64,000 bases of DNA, taken from contig CAKTKC010000004.1 of the NCBI GenBank assembly GCA_934569225.1, forward strand, positions 1 to 64,000, given 5' to 3'. This document shows positions 40,291 to 48,615 of this stretch, one piece after another. Source of the DNA: an uncultured Oscillospiraceae bacterium. GTDB lineage: Bacteria; Bacillota; Clostridia; Oscillospirales; Oscillospiraceae. The notes under the pieces are model-generated. The model ran no database searches. It saw only the letters and a program-made list of their open reading frames with translations, and had not been told where the DNA came from. Both the position numbers and the translations under genes were made by a program. The first letter of the stretch is position 1; every line of letters starts with the position of its first letter.

Positions 40291-40965
40291 ATGAGCTTCA
40301 AAGATATTTTCAAGAAATCCTTTCTGGAGGGCTTTGCCTCCACGGAGATCACCACGCTGACGGTGGTCACGGCACTGGGCGTGGCGTGCCTGCTGGCACT
40401 GTACATCTTTTTTGTCTATCGGGTCGTGACCCGGAAGACGTTCTACTCCAAAAACTTCAACATCACGCTGGCCGGTGTCACCGTGATCACGGCGTCGCTC
40501 ATTCTCACCATGCAGTCCAGCGTGGTGCTGTCCCTGGGCATGGTGGGCGCGCTGTCAATCGTCCGCTTCCGTACCGCTATCAAGGAGCCGATGGATCTGA
40601 TGTTCCTGTTCTGGTCGATCAGCGTGGGCATTATCTGCGGCGCGGGACTTGCGCAGGTGGCGGTCATTCTGTCCGTGGTGATAACTCTCGGCATTCTGAT
40701 TCTGGACAGGCTGCCCGTTGCCCGTGCGCCTATGATCTTTGTGGTCAACGCCGATAACTTCGACGCGGAGGACGCTGTCGTAGAGACCGTGCGCAAATAC
40801 GCAAAGCATTACCGCATCAAGTCCCGGAATCTGGCGGAGAATTCTCTTGATCTGGTTCTGGAGCTGCGGACGGACGAGGGCGGCAAGCTGGTTCGGGAAG
40901 TGATGGGACTGGCGGGCGTGACCTCCGCGTCTTTGCTTGCTCACGACGGCGAAGTAACATTTTAA
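40291..40965 (+). CDS. DUF4956 membrane protein
   Basis: 224 aa. Helices at about 22-44, 57-75, 76-92, 104-124 and 125-141 surround the highly conserved LGMVGALSIVRFRTAIKEP, the DUF4956 hallmark. A cytoplasmic C-terminal ACT-like domain follows (VNADNFDAEDAVVETV). Together with the VTC protein it could form a membrane-linked polymerase or channel, as the transmembrane part does in eukaryotic VTC. Function unproven. Last gene of the CotH-VTC-DUF4956 operon. Confidence 0.88.
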   Translation: MSFKDIFKKSFLEGFASTEITTLTVVTALGVACLLALYIFFVYRVVTRKTFYSKNFNITLAGVTVITASLILTMQSSVVLSLGMVGALSIVRFRTAIKEPMDLMFLFWSISVGIICGAGLAQVAVILSVVITLGILILDRLPVARAPMIFVVNADNFDAEDAVVETVRKYAKHYRIKSRNLAENSLDLVLELRTDEGGKLVREVMGLAGVTSASLLAHDGEVTF

Positions 40966-40985
40966 CAGGTGTACAGGAAAAATAC

Positions 40986-41014
40986 TTGACAGGCAGAAAA
41001 GTCTGTGCTATAAT
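40986..41014 (+). promoter_or_regulatory. Consensus sigma-A promoter of the ylxM-ffh operon
   Basis: TTGACA, 17-bp spacer, TATAAT with TGC before it: the best promoter in the window, 43 nt before ylxM. Confidence 0.85.
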
Positions 41015-41056
41015 ACCCGGCGGTCAAGGAAATGTACTTGACACAGGAGGTTCTGA

Positions 41057-41401
41057 ATGGACGCGCTGGAGATGTCGCTTCTGTATGACTATTACGGTGG
41101 ATTGCTGACAGGCAAACAGAGGCAATGCTTTGATCTGCGCTACAATCAGGATCTTTCCTTGGGCGAGATCGCTCAGGTGATGGGCGTGAGCCGTCAGGCT
41201 GTGAACGACAATCTGGCGCGGACAGAAACGCTTCTCCGGAAAATGGAGAGCAGCATCGGCTGCGTCGGCCGGGATCTCAAGAACCGGAACGCACTGCGGA
41301 CGATTCTGGACGCGGCGGAACGCCTGAAAACGTACCCGGATGAAACCGTTTCAGCCCTGGCAGGGGAGATCATCGAAGCTGCCCAGGACTTTGAGGAGTA
41401 A
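41057..41401 (+). CDS. ylxM: YlxM-like helix-turn-helix protein of the SRP operon
   Basis: 114 aa with a sigma-4-type helix-turn-helix (TGKQRQCFDLRYNQDLSLGEIAQVMGVSRQAVNDNLART), as in the UPF0122/YlxM family. In Streptococcus YlxM binds SRP components and modulates Ffh GTPase activity; the gene precedes ffh in most Firmicutes, as here (3-nt gap). The ribosome site AGGAGG is 7 nt before ATG. Confidence 0.9.
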   Translation: MDALEMSLLYDYYGGLLTGKQRQCFDLRYNQDLSLGEIAQVMGVSRQAVNDNLARTETLLRKMESSIGCVGRDLKNRNALRTILDAAERLKTYPDETVSALAGEIIEAAQDFEE

Positions 41402-41404
41402 AGT

Positions 41405-42754
41405 ATGGCATTTGAAGGCTTAACCGAAAAGATTTCCGCGACCTTCAAAAAACTGCGCGGCAAGGGACGCCTGAAAGAGGCGGACGTGAAGGAGGCTATG
41501 CGGGAGATCCGCATGGCGCTGCTGGAAGCGGACGTCAGCTATAAGGTGGTCAAGGATTTTACCAAATCCGTCACCGAGCGCTGCATCGGCGCTGACGTTC
41601 TGGAATCCCTGACTCCTGCCCAGATGATCGTGAAGATCGTCAACGAGGAGCTTTGCAAGCTCATGGGCAGCGACACCAAGCATATCAACATCAACCCCAA
41701 CGGCCCGACGGTGGTCATGCTGGTGGGCTTGCAGGGCGCGGGTAAAACCACCAACGGCAGCAAGCTGGCCGGACTGATGAAGCGGCAGGGGAAGAACCCG
41801 CTGCTGGTCGCCTGCGACATTTACCGTCCCGCCGCCATTCAGCAGTTGAAGGTCTGCGGCGAAAAGCTGGGCATTCCCGTGTTTGAAAAGGGGACGCAGG
41901 ACCCGGTGCAGACGGCGAAGGAGGCCGTCCTCTACGCCCGTCAGCACGGCCATGACATGGTGTTTCTGGACACCGCCGGCCGTCTGCACGTGGACGAGGC
42001 GCTGATGAATGAGCTGAAAAACATCAAGGCCACCGTCAAGCCCGACGAGATCATGCTGGTTGTGGACGCCATGACCGGTCAGGACGCGGTGAACGCCGCT
42101 CAGAGCTTCAACGAGTGGCTGGACATCGATTCCGTGATGCTGTCCAAGCTGGACGGCGACGCGAGAGGCGGCGCGGCGCTTTCCGTCCGCGCAATCACAG
42201 GCAAGCCCATCAAGTTCGCCGGTATCGGCGAAAAGCTGGAAGACATTGAGCCGTTCCATCCCGACCGGATGGCCAGCCGCATTCTGGGCATGGGCGATGT
42301 GCTGACCCTCATCGAGAAGGCAGAAAAGGCTTACGATGCCAAAAAGGCCGCCGAGATGGAGGAAAAGCTGAAATCCAACCGCTTCACCCTTCAGGACTTT
42401 TACGACCAGATGGTGCAGATGAAATCCATGGGCTCCATGGAGGAAATTCTCGCCCAGATGCCCGGCGGCGGAAACCTTAAGGGCGTCAAGCTGGACGAAA
42501 AGGCCATGGCGCACACCGAAGCCATCATCCTGTCCATGACCCCCAAGGAGCGGGAAAAGCCCGAGATCATCGGTGCCAGCCGGAAAAGGCGTATTGCCGC
42601 AGGCGCGGGATTGAAGGTGGAGGACGTGAACCGTCTGCTTAAGTCCTTTGAGCAGATGCGCAAGCTGATCAAGCAGTTCTCCGGCCCCGGCGCTGGAAAG
42701 AAAATGAAGCGCATGGGCCGTATGGGCGGCTTTGGCGGCTTCCCCGGCTTCTGA
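41405..42754 (+). CDS. ffh: Signal recognition particle GTPase Ffh
   Basis: 449 aa. NG domain motifs: G1 GLQGAGKTT, G2/G3 ACDIYRPAAIQQL and DTAGRLHVDE, G4 TKLD-equivalent LSKLDGDARGGAAL, G5 FAGIGEKLEDIEPF. The C-terminal M domain (about 300-440) carries SRKRRIAAGAG, the RNA-binding helix, and the Met-rich tail that holds signal peptides (GAGKKMKRMGRMGGFGGFP). Targets membrane and secreted proteins to the translocase. Normal length. It follows ylxM and precedes rpsP. Confidence 0.97.
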   Translation: MAFEGLTEKISATFKKLRGKGRLKEADVKEAMREIRMALLEADVSYKVVKDFTKSVTERCIGADVLESLTPAQMIVKIVNEELCKLMGSDTKHININPNGPTVVMLVGLQGAGKTTNGSKLAGLMKRQGKNPLLVACDIYRPAAIQQLKVCGEKLGIPVFEKGTQDPVQTAKEAVLYARQHGHDMVFLDTAGRLHVDEALMNELKNIKATVKPDEIMLVVDAMTGQDAVNAAQSFNEWLDIDSVMLSKLDGDARGGAALSVRAITGKPIKFAGIGEKLEDIEPFHPDRMASRILGMGDVLTLIEKAEKAYDAKKAAEMEEKLKSNRFTLQDFYDQMVQMKSMGSMEEILAQMPGGGNLKGVKLDEKAMAHTEAIILSMTPKEREKPEIIGASRKRRIAAGAGLKVEDVNRLLKSFEQMRKLIKQFSGPGAGKKMKRMGRMGGFGGFPGF

Positions 42755-42837
42755 GCCGGTCGTGTAATTCCGTTCGCTGTAAGCAAAATTGCTTTGCGAT
42801 ATAGACTTTAGAGATTATTTATGGAGGTGAAACTCTC

Positions 42838-43077
42838 ATGGTTAAGATCAGACTGAGAAGAATGGGCGCGAAGAAGGCTCCTTACTACCGGATTGTTGTC
42901 GCTGACTCCCGTTCTCCCCGTGATGGCCGCTGCATTGAGGAGATTGGAACTTACAATCCTCTGACCCAGCCCGCTACCATCACCGTCGATGCCGAGAAGG
43001 CTCAGGCATGGATCAAGAACGGCGCTCAGCCCACTGACACCGTCCGCGGCCTGCTGAAGAACGCCGGCGTGCTGTAA
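42838..43077 (+). CDS. rpsP: Ribosomal protein bS16
   Basis: 79 aa small-subunit protein, with the family start [30 protein letters not shown] and the [10 protein letters not shown] segment. Length normal. GGAGGTGAAACTCTC before ATG. Part of the SRP/ribosome maturation operon, 83 nt after ffh. Confidence 0.97.
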   Translation: MVKIRLRRMGAKKAPYYRIVVADSRSPRDGRCIEEIGTYNPLTQPATITVDAEKAQAWIKNGAQPTDTVRGLLKNAGVL

Positions 43078-43100
43078 GATCCGCAAAGGAGAATTCCGCA

Positions 43101-43331
43101 ATGAAAGAACTTTTGCTGTATATGGCAAAGAATCTGGTGGATGATCCTGATGCCGTCACCGTAACCGAAACCTCTGACGAGGAAGGGAAGGTGCTGGAGC
43201 TTCGTGTCGCTGAGGGCGACATGGGCAAGGTGATCGGCCGCCAGGGACGGATCGCCAAGGAGATCCGCACCATTATTAAGACTGTAGCCCAGCGCACAGG
43301 CGAGAAGGTCACGGTCGAAATCGTGGATTAA
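43101..43331 (+). CDS. khpA: KH-domain RNA-binding protein KhpA
   Basis: 76 aa, one type-II KH domain with the GxxG loop in MGKVIGRQGRIAKEIRTI. KhpA pairs with KhpB to bind RNA and affect cell division and elongation in Firmicutes. The position between rpsP and rimM is the standard one. A terminator follows directly, so rimM-trmD must be partly uncoupled here. Confidence 0.93.
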   Translation: MKELLLYMAKNLVDDPDAVTVTETSDEEGKVLELRVAEGDMGKVIGRQGRIAKEIRTIIKTVAQRTGEKVTVEIVD

Positions 43332-43337
43332 ACGAGG

Positions 43338-43364
43338 ATGCGTGACATTTGTCACGCATTTTTC
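43338..43364 (+). terminator. Intrinsic terminator after khpA
   Basis: ATGCGTGAC (43338-43346) pairs with GTCACGCAT (43351-43359) around ATTT, followed by TTTTCG. Confidence 0.75.
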
Positions 43365-43404
43365 GTTATCCCGGATGCTTGCCGGGAATGTGATAATACT
43401 GAAC

Positions 43405-43556
43405 TTCAATTAAAATCTTTAAAAAAGATTTTAATTGCCTGAAGGGCATGGAGTTCATATGAGACTTGTTTTGTGATTTCTTTCCTTATAAATCACAAAA
43501 CAGGCAGCGCCGTCAGGCGATGCCTTCCTGATTAAAATTAAGATTTTAATCAGGAA
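43405..43556. repeat. AT-rich palindromic element (MITE-like) between khpA and rimM
   Basis: About 150 bp of nested hairpins. CAATTAAAATCTTT (43407-43420) pairs perfectly with AAAGATTTTAATTG (43424-43437); GTTTTGTGATTT (43468-43479) with AAATCACAAAAC (43490-43501); CCTGATTAAAAT (43527-43538) with ATTTTAATCAGG (43543-43554). The outer two hairpins are also inverted copies of each other, extending into GAAGGGCAT / GATGCCTTCC, so the whole element has imperfect terminal inverted repeats of about 40 bp. Base composition is far more AT-rich than the surroundings and no gene is present. It sits in the 273-nt gap 43332-43604. Confidence 0.75.
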
Positions 43557-43604
43557 ATAGTATCAGAAATCATCTGCTCATTTGAGCAGTAGGGGAGAAC
43601 CTAA

Positions 43605-44096
43605 ATGAAACTTCCATATATTGAAGCCGGTGAGATTGTCACCACCCACGGCGTTCGGGGAGAGATTAAGCTTTTGTCATGGCTGGACAGCCCGGAAATG
43701 CTCTGCGAATTTGACCGCTGCCGGATAAGCGGCAGGGAATACGTCATGGATTCCGTTCGGGTGCAGAAGACCTGCAATCTGGTCAAGCTCCGGGGCGTTG
43801 ACACCATGGAGGACGCCCAGAAGCTTCGGGGGAAAACCATGGAGCTGTACCGGGAGGACATCTCCGACGAGCTGATCTTCGCCTCCGAGCTTGTGGACGT
43901 GGAGGTCTTTGCGGACGGTGCGTCCATCGGCAGGATCAAAGAGGTGCTGGACTATCCCGGCAACAGCGTGTACGTTGTGCAGGGGGAGCGGGAGTACCTG
44001 ATTCCTGCGGTGAAGGAATTCATTCTTTCCACCGATCTGGAAAGAAATCAGATGCAGGTGAAACTGTTGAAGGGAATGGCAAGCGATGAGGATTGA
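43605..44096 (+). CDS. rimM: 16S rRNA processing protein RimM
   Basis: 163 aa. Helps mature the 3' head domain of 16S rRNA by binding bS/uS19 region. N-terminal beta-barrel (EAGEIVTTHGVRGEIKLLSW, the family GxxHGxxGxxK motif) and C-terminal PRC-barrel (ELVDVEVFADGASIGRIKEVLDYPGNSVYVV, EYLIPAVKEFI). GGGGAGAA upstream. Read together with trmD, which it overlaps by 11 nt. Confidence 0.95.
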   Translation: MKLPYIEAGEIVTTHGVRGEIKLLSWLDSPEMLCEFDRCRISGREYVMDSVRVQKTCNLVKLRGVDTMEDAQKLRGKTMELYREDISDELIFASELVDVEVFADGASIGRIKEVLDYPGNSVYVVQGEREYLIPAVKEFILSTDLERNQMQVKLLKGMASDED

Positions 44097-44865
44097 CATT
44101 CTGACGCTGTTTCCCGACACGCTGGGTGACGTGCTTTCCGAGAGCATTCTGGGGCGCGCCCAGGAGCGGGGATATATTTCCATCGAAGCCCACCAGATCC
44201 GGGACTACACGGCCAACAAGCAGAATCAGGTGGATGACTATCCCTACGGCGGCGGGCGGGGCGCCATTATGCAGGCCGACCCGTTATACCGCTGCTGGGA
44301 GGCGGTGTGCGACGAGGCCGGGGGAGAGGTGCATACCGTCTATCTGTCCCCCTGCGGGCATACCTTCCGGCAGGCGGACGCCATCCGTCTGAGCAAGCTG
44401 GACAATCTGATCCTGGTCTGCGGCCATTACGAGGGCATTGACCAGCGCTTCATTGACGAGTGCGTGGACGAGGAAATTTCTCTGGGTGACTTCGTCCTCA
44501 CCGGCGGAGAGATCGCTGCCATGGCGGTGACGGACGCGGTGTGCCGCATGGTTCCGGGGGTGCTTGCCGACCCGGAGTGCTTCGAGGATGAGAGCCATTT
44601 TAACGGTCTGCTGGAATATCCCCAGTACAGCCGTCCGGCGGTCTGGCACGGGCGGGCGGTGCCGGAGATTCTACTCTCCGGCAATCACGAAAAGGTGCGC
44701 CAATGGCGGCGGAAGCAGGCGCTTCGCCGCACCCGTGCCCGGCGGCCGGATATGTACGAACAGCTGGATTTATCGTCGAAGCAGGACAAAAAGCTGCTGA
44801 AGGAAATGGAGGCGGAAGACCGTGAACAAGCTGGAAACTCTGAAAACATGGGTGCAGGAGAGTAA
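44086..44865 (+). CDS. trmD: tRNA (guanine-37-N1)-methyltransferase
   Basis: 259 aa SPOUT-class enzyme that methylates G37 in tRNAs reading CNN and some other codons. Family signatures: DILTLFPDTLGDVLSESILGRA, DDYPYGGGRGAIMQADP, the knot region LVCGHYEGIDQRF and EISLGDFVLTGGEIAAM, and catalytic Asp in DEEISLGD. The C-terminal tail (EDREQAGNSENMGAGE) is a short acidic extension. It overlaps rimM by 11 nt and the sirtuin start by 44 nt. Confidence 0.96.
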   Translation: MRIDILTLFPDTLGDVLSESILGRAQERGYISIEAHQIRDYTANKQNQVDDYPYGGGRGAIMQADPLYRCWEAVCDEAGGEVHTVYLSPCGHTFRQADAIRLSKLDNLILVCGHYEGIDQRFIDECVDEEISLGDFVLTGGEIAAMAVTDAVCRMVPGVLADPECFEDESHFNGLLEYPQYSRPAVWHGRAVPEILLSGNHEKVRQWRRKQALRRTRARRPDMYEQLDLSSKQDKKLLKEMEAEDREQAGNSENMGAGE

Positions 44866-45538
44866 CCGCATCGTCTTTTTCGGCGGCGCGGGGGTGAGTA
44901 CGGAGTCCGGAATCCCGGATTTCCGGAGCGTGGACGGGCTGTACCATCAGAAATTCGACTATCCGCCGGAGACAATCATCAGTCACAGCTTTTACGAGCG
45001 AAATCCCGCGTATTTTTTCCGGTTTTACCGGGAGAAGATGCTGCCGCTGGGTTTTGAACCCAACATCACCCACAAGGTGCTGGCAAAGTGGGAGCAGGAG
45101 GGGAAGCTCCTGGCGGTGGTGACCCAGAACATCGACGGCCTGCATCAGAAGGCTGGGTCGAAAAATGTCTACGAGCTGCACGGCTCGGTGCTGCGCAATT
45201 ACTGCACCCGCTGCGGCAAGTTCTACAGCGCCGAATTTGTCAAAAATGCCCCAGGCATTCCCCGGTGCAGCTGCGGCGGCATCGTCAAGCCGGATGTGGT
45301 GCTCTATGAAGAAAGTTTGGACGAAAAGACCATTGAGAACAGCGTGAAGGCCATCCGCAGTGCGGACATGCTCATTGTGGCCGGAACCAGCCTGACAGTA
45401 TACCCAGCGGCGGGGCTTATCAACTACTATCGGGGCAACCGTCTGGTGCTCATCAACCGGGACGAAACGCCCTATGACGGCAATGCCGATCTGGTGCTTC
45501 ACGAAAGTCTTGGAGACGTTTTTTCACAGCTGGCATAA
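44822..45538 (+). CDS. cobB: NAD-dependent protein deacylase (sirtuin)
   Basis: 238 aa class U/III-type sirtuin. NAD-binding GAGVSTESGIPDFRS, TQNIDGLHQKAG, catalytic His in ELHGS, and a zinc ribbon CTRCG ... CSCGG. The start is GTG 44822, inside the trmD reading frame, with GGAGGCGGAAGACC just upstream; this implies translational coupling to trmD. No neighbour suggests a specific target. Confidence 0.9.
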   Translation: MNKLETLKTWVQESNRIVFFGGAGVSTESGIPDFRSVDGLYHQKFDYPPETIISHSFYERNPAYFFRFYREKMLPLGFEPNITHKVLAKWEQEGKLLAVVTQNIDGLHQKAGSKNVYELHGSVLRNYCTRCGKFYSAEFVKNAPGIPRCSCGGIVKPDVVLYEESLDEKTIENSVKAIRSADMLIVAGTSLTVYPAAGLINYYRGNRLVLINRDETPYDGNADLVLHESLGDVFSQLA

Positions 45539-45578
45539 AAATCGGGAGGAAGCACGCGGCTTCCTCCCTGATTTTTAT
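45537..45578. terminator. Bidirectional terminator between the sirtuin and the ThrE-like exporter
   Basis: ATAAAAATC plus GGAGGAAGC pair with GCTTCCTCC plus GATTTTTAT around ACGCG, giving A/T runs on both sides, suited to terminating both converging genes. Confidence 0.8.
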
Positions 45579-46816
45579 GTTTTCAATTTGCGCATTCTGT
45601 GGGATTTCCACTGGGCGTACATCCGGAACACGGTAGACCCCAGCAGGATGCCCACTGCCATGATACCGGCGATGGCGGCGGTGTTCATGCCCCTGTAGGC
45701 GAACATGTCCATTTCTCCCCGCACGGCGAAATTCATGGTGTAGTACACCCCCGCGCCGGGAATCAGCGGGAAAACGGACACAAGCAGATAGGAAATAGCG
45801 GGATATTTGCGGATCCTTGCCATGATCTCGGAATACAGGGACGCAAACAGAGATGCCCAGAAATAGGAGAGGATCTCGCTGAATCCCAGCCGCTGACTGA
45901 GCCAGAACACCATCCAGCATGCAATGCCGCCGATGGTGCAGAGAATGCCCCCGGGGCCATGAATGTTGAACAGAATGGAGAACCCAAAGCATCCGATGCA
46001 GGCGAACAGGCACTGCGCCAGAATGGAGTGGTCAACAGCAGGCGCGGAAACCGGTGCGCCCCAGAGCCGCTCGGCAAGCGACCAGGCCGTGGCCGTCCCC
46101 ACCGCCAGAGCCGCCGCGATCAGGAACACCTGAACGATGCGGTTGATGCCGGAATTGGTATCGCCATAAATGATGTCCCGCATGGCATTGGTGAACAGCA
46201 GGCCGGGGACGAGGATCATCAATGCGCCGATGGTAACGGCGTCGGGATTTTTGGCGACGCCCAAAGCGCCGAAGGCATAGGCCAGCAGCGCCATCAGAAA
46301 AGAAGCGGCGATGGTTCGGAAGAACTGGTTGGTGTCCTGGGCATCCAGAAAGCGAATTACAAGCCCCACCAGTATCCCGCAGATACCGGCGCAGAGGCCG
46401 TCCAGAAAATTGCCGCCGAACAGCAGCCCGAAGCCCAGAGCGCCCAGAAAATACCCCAGGTAGATGATGGGAACCGGGTAGGTCAGCCGCTGGGAACGGG
46501 TGACATCCAGCCACCGCTGGGCTTCCTTCGGCTCCGGCCTGCGGCTGCAATAGGCGCGGCTCAGGCCGCTGAATTTTTCCACCGCGTCCAGATCGTTGCC
46601 GTGGGAGCCGATACGGCGCATCCGGGTGATGGGGGTACCGTCCTCCATCATGACGGTGACAATCAGGTAATTGGGAATGGCGAATACTTCCGACGCGATT
46701 CCGTAGCTGCTCAGCACCCGGCTGACGCTTTCCTCCACCCGGAACGTTTCCGCGCCGCACATGGCAAGCTCGTAGCCTAAGTCCGTGGCAAGATCCAGTA
46801 AAATGTTATAGTCCAT
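45575..46816 (-). CDS. ThrE-family threonine/serine exporter (fused form)
   Basis: 413 aa. The N-terminal cytoplasmic ~115 residues (ThrE/DUF1212: CGAETFRVEESVSRVL, RRIGSHGNDLDAVEKFSGLSR) precede ten or so membrane helices made of both the DUF1212 and the DUF3815 halves, which in many Firmicutes are two genes. The family exports threonine and serine or small neutral amino acids. GPGGILCTIGGIACW lies in the second half. Convergent with the sirtuin. Confidence 0.85.
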   Translation of the reverse strand: MDYNILLDLATDLGYELAMCGAETFRVEESVSRVLSSYGIASEVFAIPNYLIVTVMMEDGTPITRMRRIGSHGNDLDAVEKFSGLSRAYCSRRPEPKEAQRWLDVTRSQRLTYPVPIIYLGYFLGALGFGLLFGGNFLDGLCAGICGILVGLVIRFLDAQDTNQFFRTIAASFLMALLAYAFGALGVAKNPDAVTIGALMILVPGLLFTNAMRDIIYGDTNSGINRIVQVFLIAAALAVGTATAWSLAERLWGAPVSAPAVDHSILAQCLFACIGCFGFSILFNIHGPGGILCTIGGIACWMVFWLSQRLGFSEILSYFWASLFASLYSEIMARIRKYPAISYLLVSVFPLIPGAGVYYTMNFAVRGEMDMFAYRGMNTAAIAGIMAVGILLGSTVFRMYAQWKSHRMRKLKT

Positions 46817-46905
46817 GGGAATCCCCCAGTGTCATAGTCTGAAAGCAGTAACAGTATATCATACGCCCTGAAAAATACAAGCCGGTTTTTGCATCCAAAA
46901 TACGG

Positions 46906-47523
46906 CTAATCGAACAGAGTAGGGGACAGGGGGTTATCCAATGCGTCGAAACACATCAGAATCTGTTCCCGGGAGGTCTTTTCCACGGCAAGCGCTTGTG
47001 GAATCTCGTACCTGCCAAACAGGCCAATCTCGGTCGTTTCGATATTCTTCTGAAATTCGCCGCCTTCATACCGGCACAGCACAAAGCACTTAACGACCCC
47101 GTAGACGTAGTTCGTGACATTGTGCTTCCGCCAGTCCTGGACGGCGATGAGCCGCTGCGCCGTGACGGTGAATCCGGCTTCCTCCCGGACTTCCTTTTCG
47201 GTGTTGGACGCAATGGACTGGTCAACATCGCACCAGCCGCCGGGCAGGCACCAGGTGCCGTTGTTTTCGTGAACAAGGAGAATTTTTCCGTCGATGAAAA
47301 CGGCGGCTCTGGTATCGATTTTCGGGGTCTGATAGCCGGTCTCATTGCAGAACAAATTGCGGACTTTTTCCATGGGTATCTCCGTTTTCTCGGAGAGCAT
47401 CTCCGCGGCAATCTGCCGCAATTCTTCGTATCGCTCCCGGTCATATTTGTCCTTCCCGTATTGAAGCCCCGCCTGGGCAATGCTCTGAATGCGGATGGCG
47501 TAATCCAGCAGCCTGTCGTTCAT
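46906..47523 (-). CDS. NUDIX hydrolase with N-terminal NUDIX_N-like domain
   Basis: 205 aa. An N-terminal helical domain (about 1-55, DYAIRIQSIAQAGLQYGKDK) typical of YjhB-type ADP-ribose or nucleotide-sugar pyrophosphatases precedes the NUDIX core (RAAVFIDGKILLVHE, WCLPGGWCDVDQS). The box GGWCDVDQ-x7-KEVREEAGF departs from the consensus at two places: Gln for the first Glu and Lys for the first Arg, while the EVREEAG metal Glu residues remain. ATG 47523 is chosen on the basis of GGAGGAAAAG. Catalysis is therefore likely but not certain. Confidence 0.85.
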   Translation of the reverse strand: MNDRLLDYAIRIQSIAQAGLQYGKDKYDRERYEELRQIAAEMLSEKTEIPMEKVRNLFCNETGYQTPKIDTRAAVFIDGKILLVHENNGTWCLPGGWCDVDQSIASNTEKEVREEAGFTVTAQRLIAVQDWRKHNVTNYVYGVVKCFVLCRYEGGEFQKNIETTEIGLFGRYEIPQALAVEKTSREQILMCFDALDNPLSPTLFD

Positions 47524-47609
47524 GTGCTTTTCCTCCGATCTTTTGTCGAAAATCACTATACCATAGCCACCCGCGTTTTTCAACAAAAAACCGCCCAAAG
47601 GAAAAACAC

Positions 47610-47638
47610 TTGCAATTAAAATTCGACTGTATTATAAT
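47610..47638 (+). promoter_or_regulatory. sigma-A promoter of the DUF362 gene
   Basis: TTGCAA, 17-bp spacer, TATAAT, 32 nt before the ATG. Confidence 0.75.
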
Positions 47639-47670
47639 ACAGTCAACCAAATGATAGGAGGTACGTTTTT

Positions 47671-48537
47671 ATGAGTGCAACCGTTTATTTTTCTCCTGTT
47701 ATCACCCCGGAGAAGGTTCTGGACATGTTCAGGCTGGTGGACAAGACGCTCCCCGGCAATATCGCAATCAAGCTGCATTCCGGCGAAAAGGGAAACCAGA
47801 ATTTCCTGGGGCCGGAGTTCTGGAAGCCGGTGATCGACTACGTCGGCGGCACCGTCGTGGAATGCAACACCGCTTATGACGGCGCCCGCAACACCACCGA
47901 GAAGCACCGTAAGCTGATGGACGAGCATGGCTGGAGCCGCTATTTCACGGTAGATCTGCTGGATGCCGAAGGCCCCGATCTGGAGCTGGACATCCCGAAC
48001 GGCAAGGTCATCAAGAAGAATTTCGTCGGCAAAGACCTGAAAAACTACGATTCCATGCTGGTGCTGTCCCACTTCAAGGGACATCCCATGGGCGGCTACG
48101 GCGGCGCGCTGAAGCAGCTGTCCATCGGCGTGGCGTCTTCCTACGGCAAGGCGTATATTCACGGCGCGGGCGTGCCGGAAGATATCTGGACGGCGGATCA
48201 TGATTCCTTCCTGGAATCCATGGCGGACGCGGCCAGCAGCGTTGTGAATTACTTCCACGGCAATATGATCTTCATCAACGTCATGAAGAACATGAGCGTG
48301 GACTGCGACTGCTGTGAAATTGCGGAAGACCCCTGCATGGCGGACATGGGCATTCTGATCTCCACAGACCCCATTGCCATCGACCAGGCGTGCATTGACC
48401 TGGTGTACGGCTGCGACGACCCCGGCAAGGCGCATTTCCTGGAGCGGGTGGAAAGCCGCAACGGCGTCCACACCATCGAAGCCGCCGCGGCGCTGGGCTT
48501 CGGCAGCCGGGAGTATACGCTGGTAAAGGTTGACTGA
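47671..48537 (+). CDS. DUF362 family protein
   Basis: 288 aa. Matches DUF362: IAIKLHSGEKGNQNFLGPEF, VVECNTAYDGARNTTEKH, the conserved SHFKGHPMGGYGGALKQLSIG, and DCDCCEIAEDPCMADMG with clustered Cys. Longer members carry a C-terminal 2[4Fe-4S] ferredoxin domain; this one ends before it. The family is widespread in anaerobes with no firm function. GGAGG seven nt before ATG. Confidence 0.88.
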   Translation: MSATVYFSPVITPEKVLDMFRLVDKTLPGNIAIKLHSGEKGNQNFLGPEFWKPVIDYVGGTVVECNTAYDGARNTTEKHRKLMDEHGWSRYFTVDLLDAEGPDLELDIPNGKVIKKNFVGKDLKNYDSMLVLSHFKGHPMGGYGGALKQLSIGVASSYGKAYIHGAGVPEDIWTADHDSFLESMADAASSVVNYFHGNMIFINVMKNMSVDCDCCEIAEDPCMADMGILISTDPIAIDQACIDLVYGCDDPGKAHFLERVESRNGVHTIEAAAALGFGSREYTLVKVD

Positions 48538-48564
48538 TTCCACGCCGCTGAACAAGAAATGCTG

Positions 48565-48608
48565 AAAACGTCCAACGTGATTCTTTTGGAATTACGGTGG
48601 ACGTTTTT
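48565..48608 (+). terminator. Terminator of the DUF362 gene
   Basis: AAAACGTCCA (48565-48574) pairs with TGGACGTTTT (48598-48607) and a T follows; a further imperfect stem lies inside. Confidence 0.65.
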
Positions 48609-48615
48609 GCAAAAG

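Noticed and set aside
43338..43556. rho-independent terminators only, in place of an inserted element
   Set aside because: Only the first hairpin (43338-43359) is followed by T residues; the rest are nested AT-rich palindromes with inverted copies, which terminators do not need.
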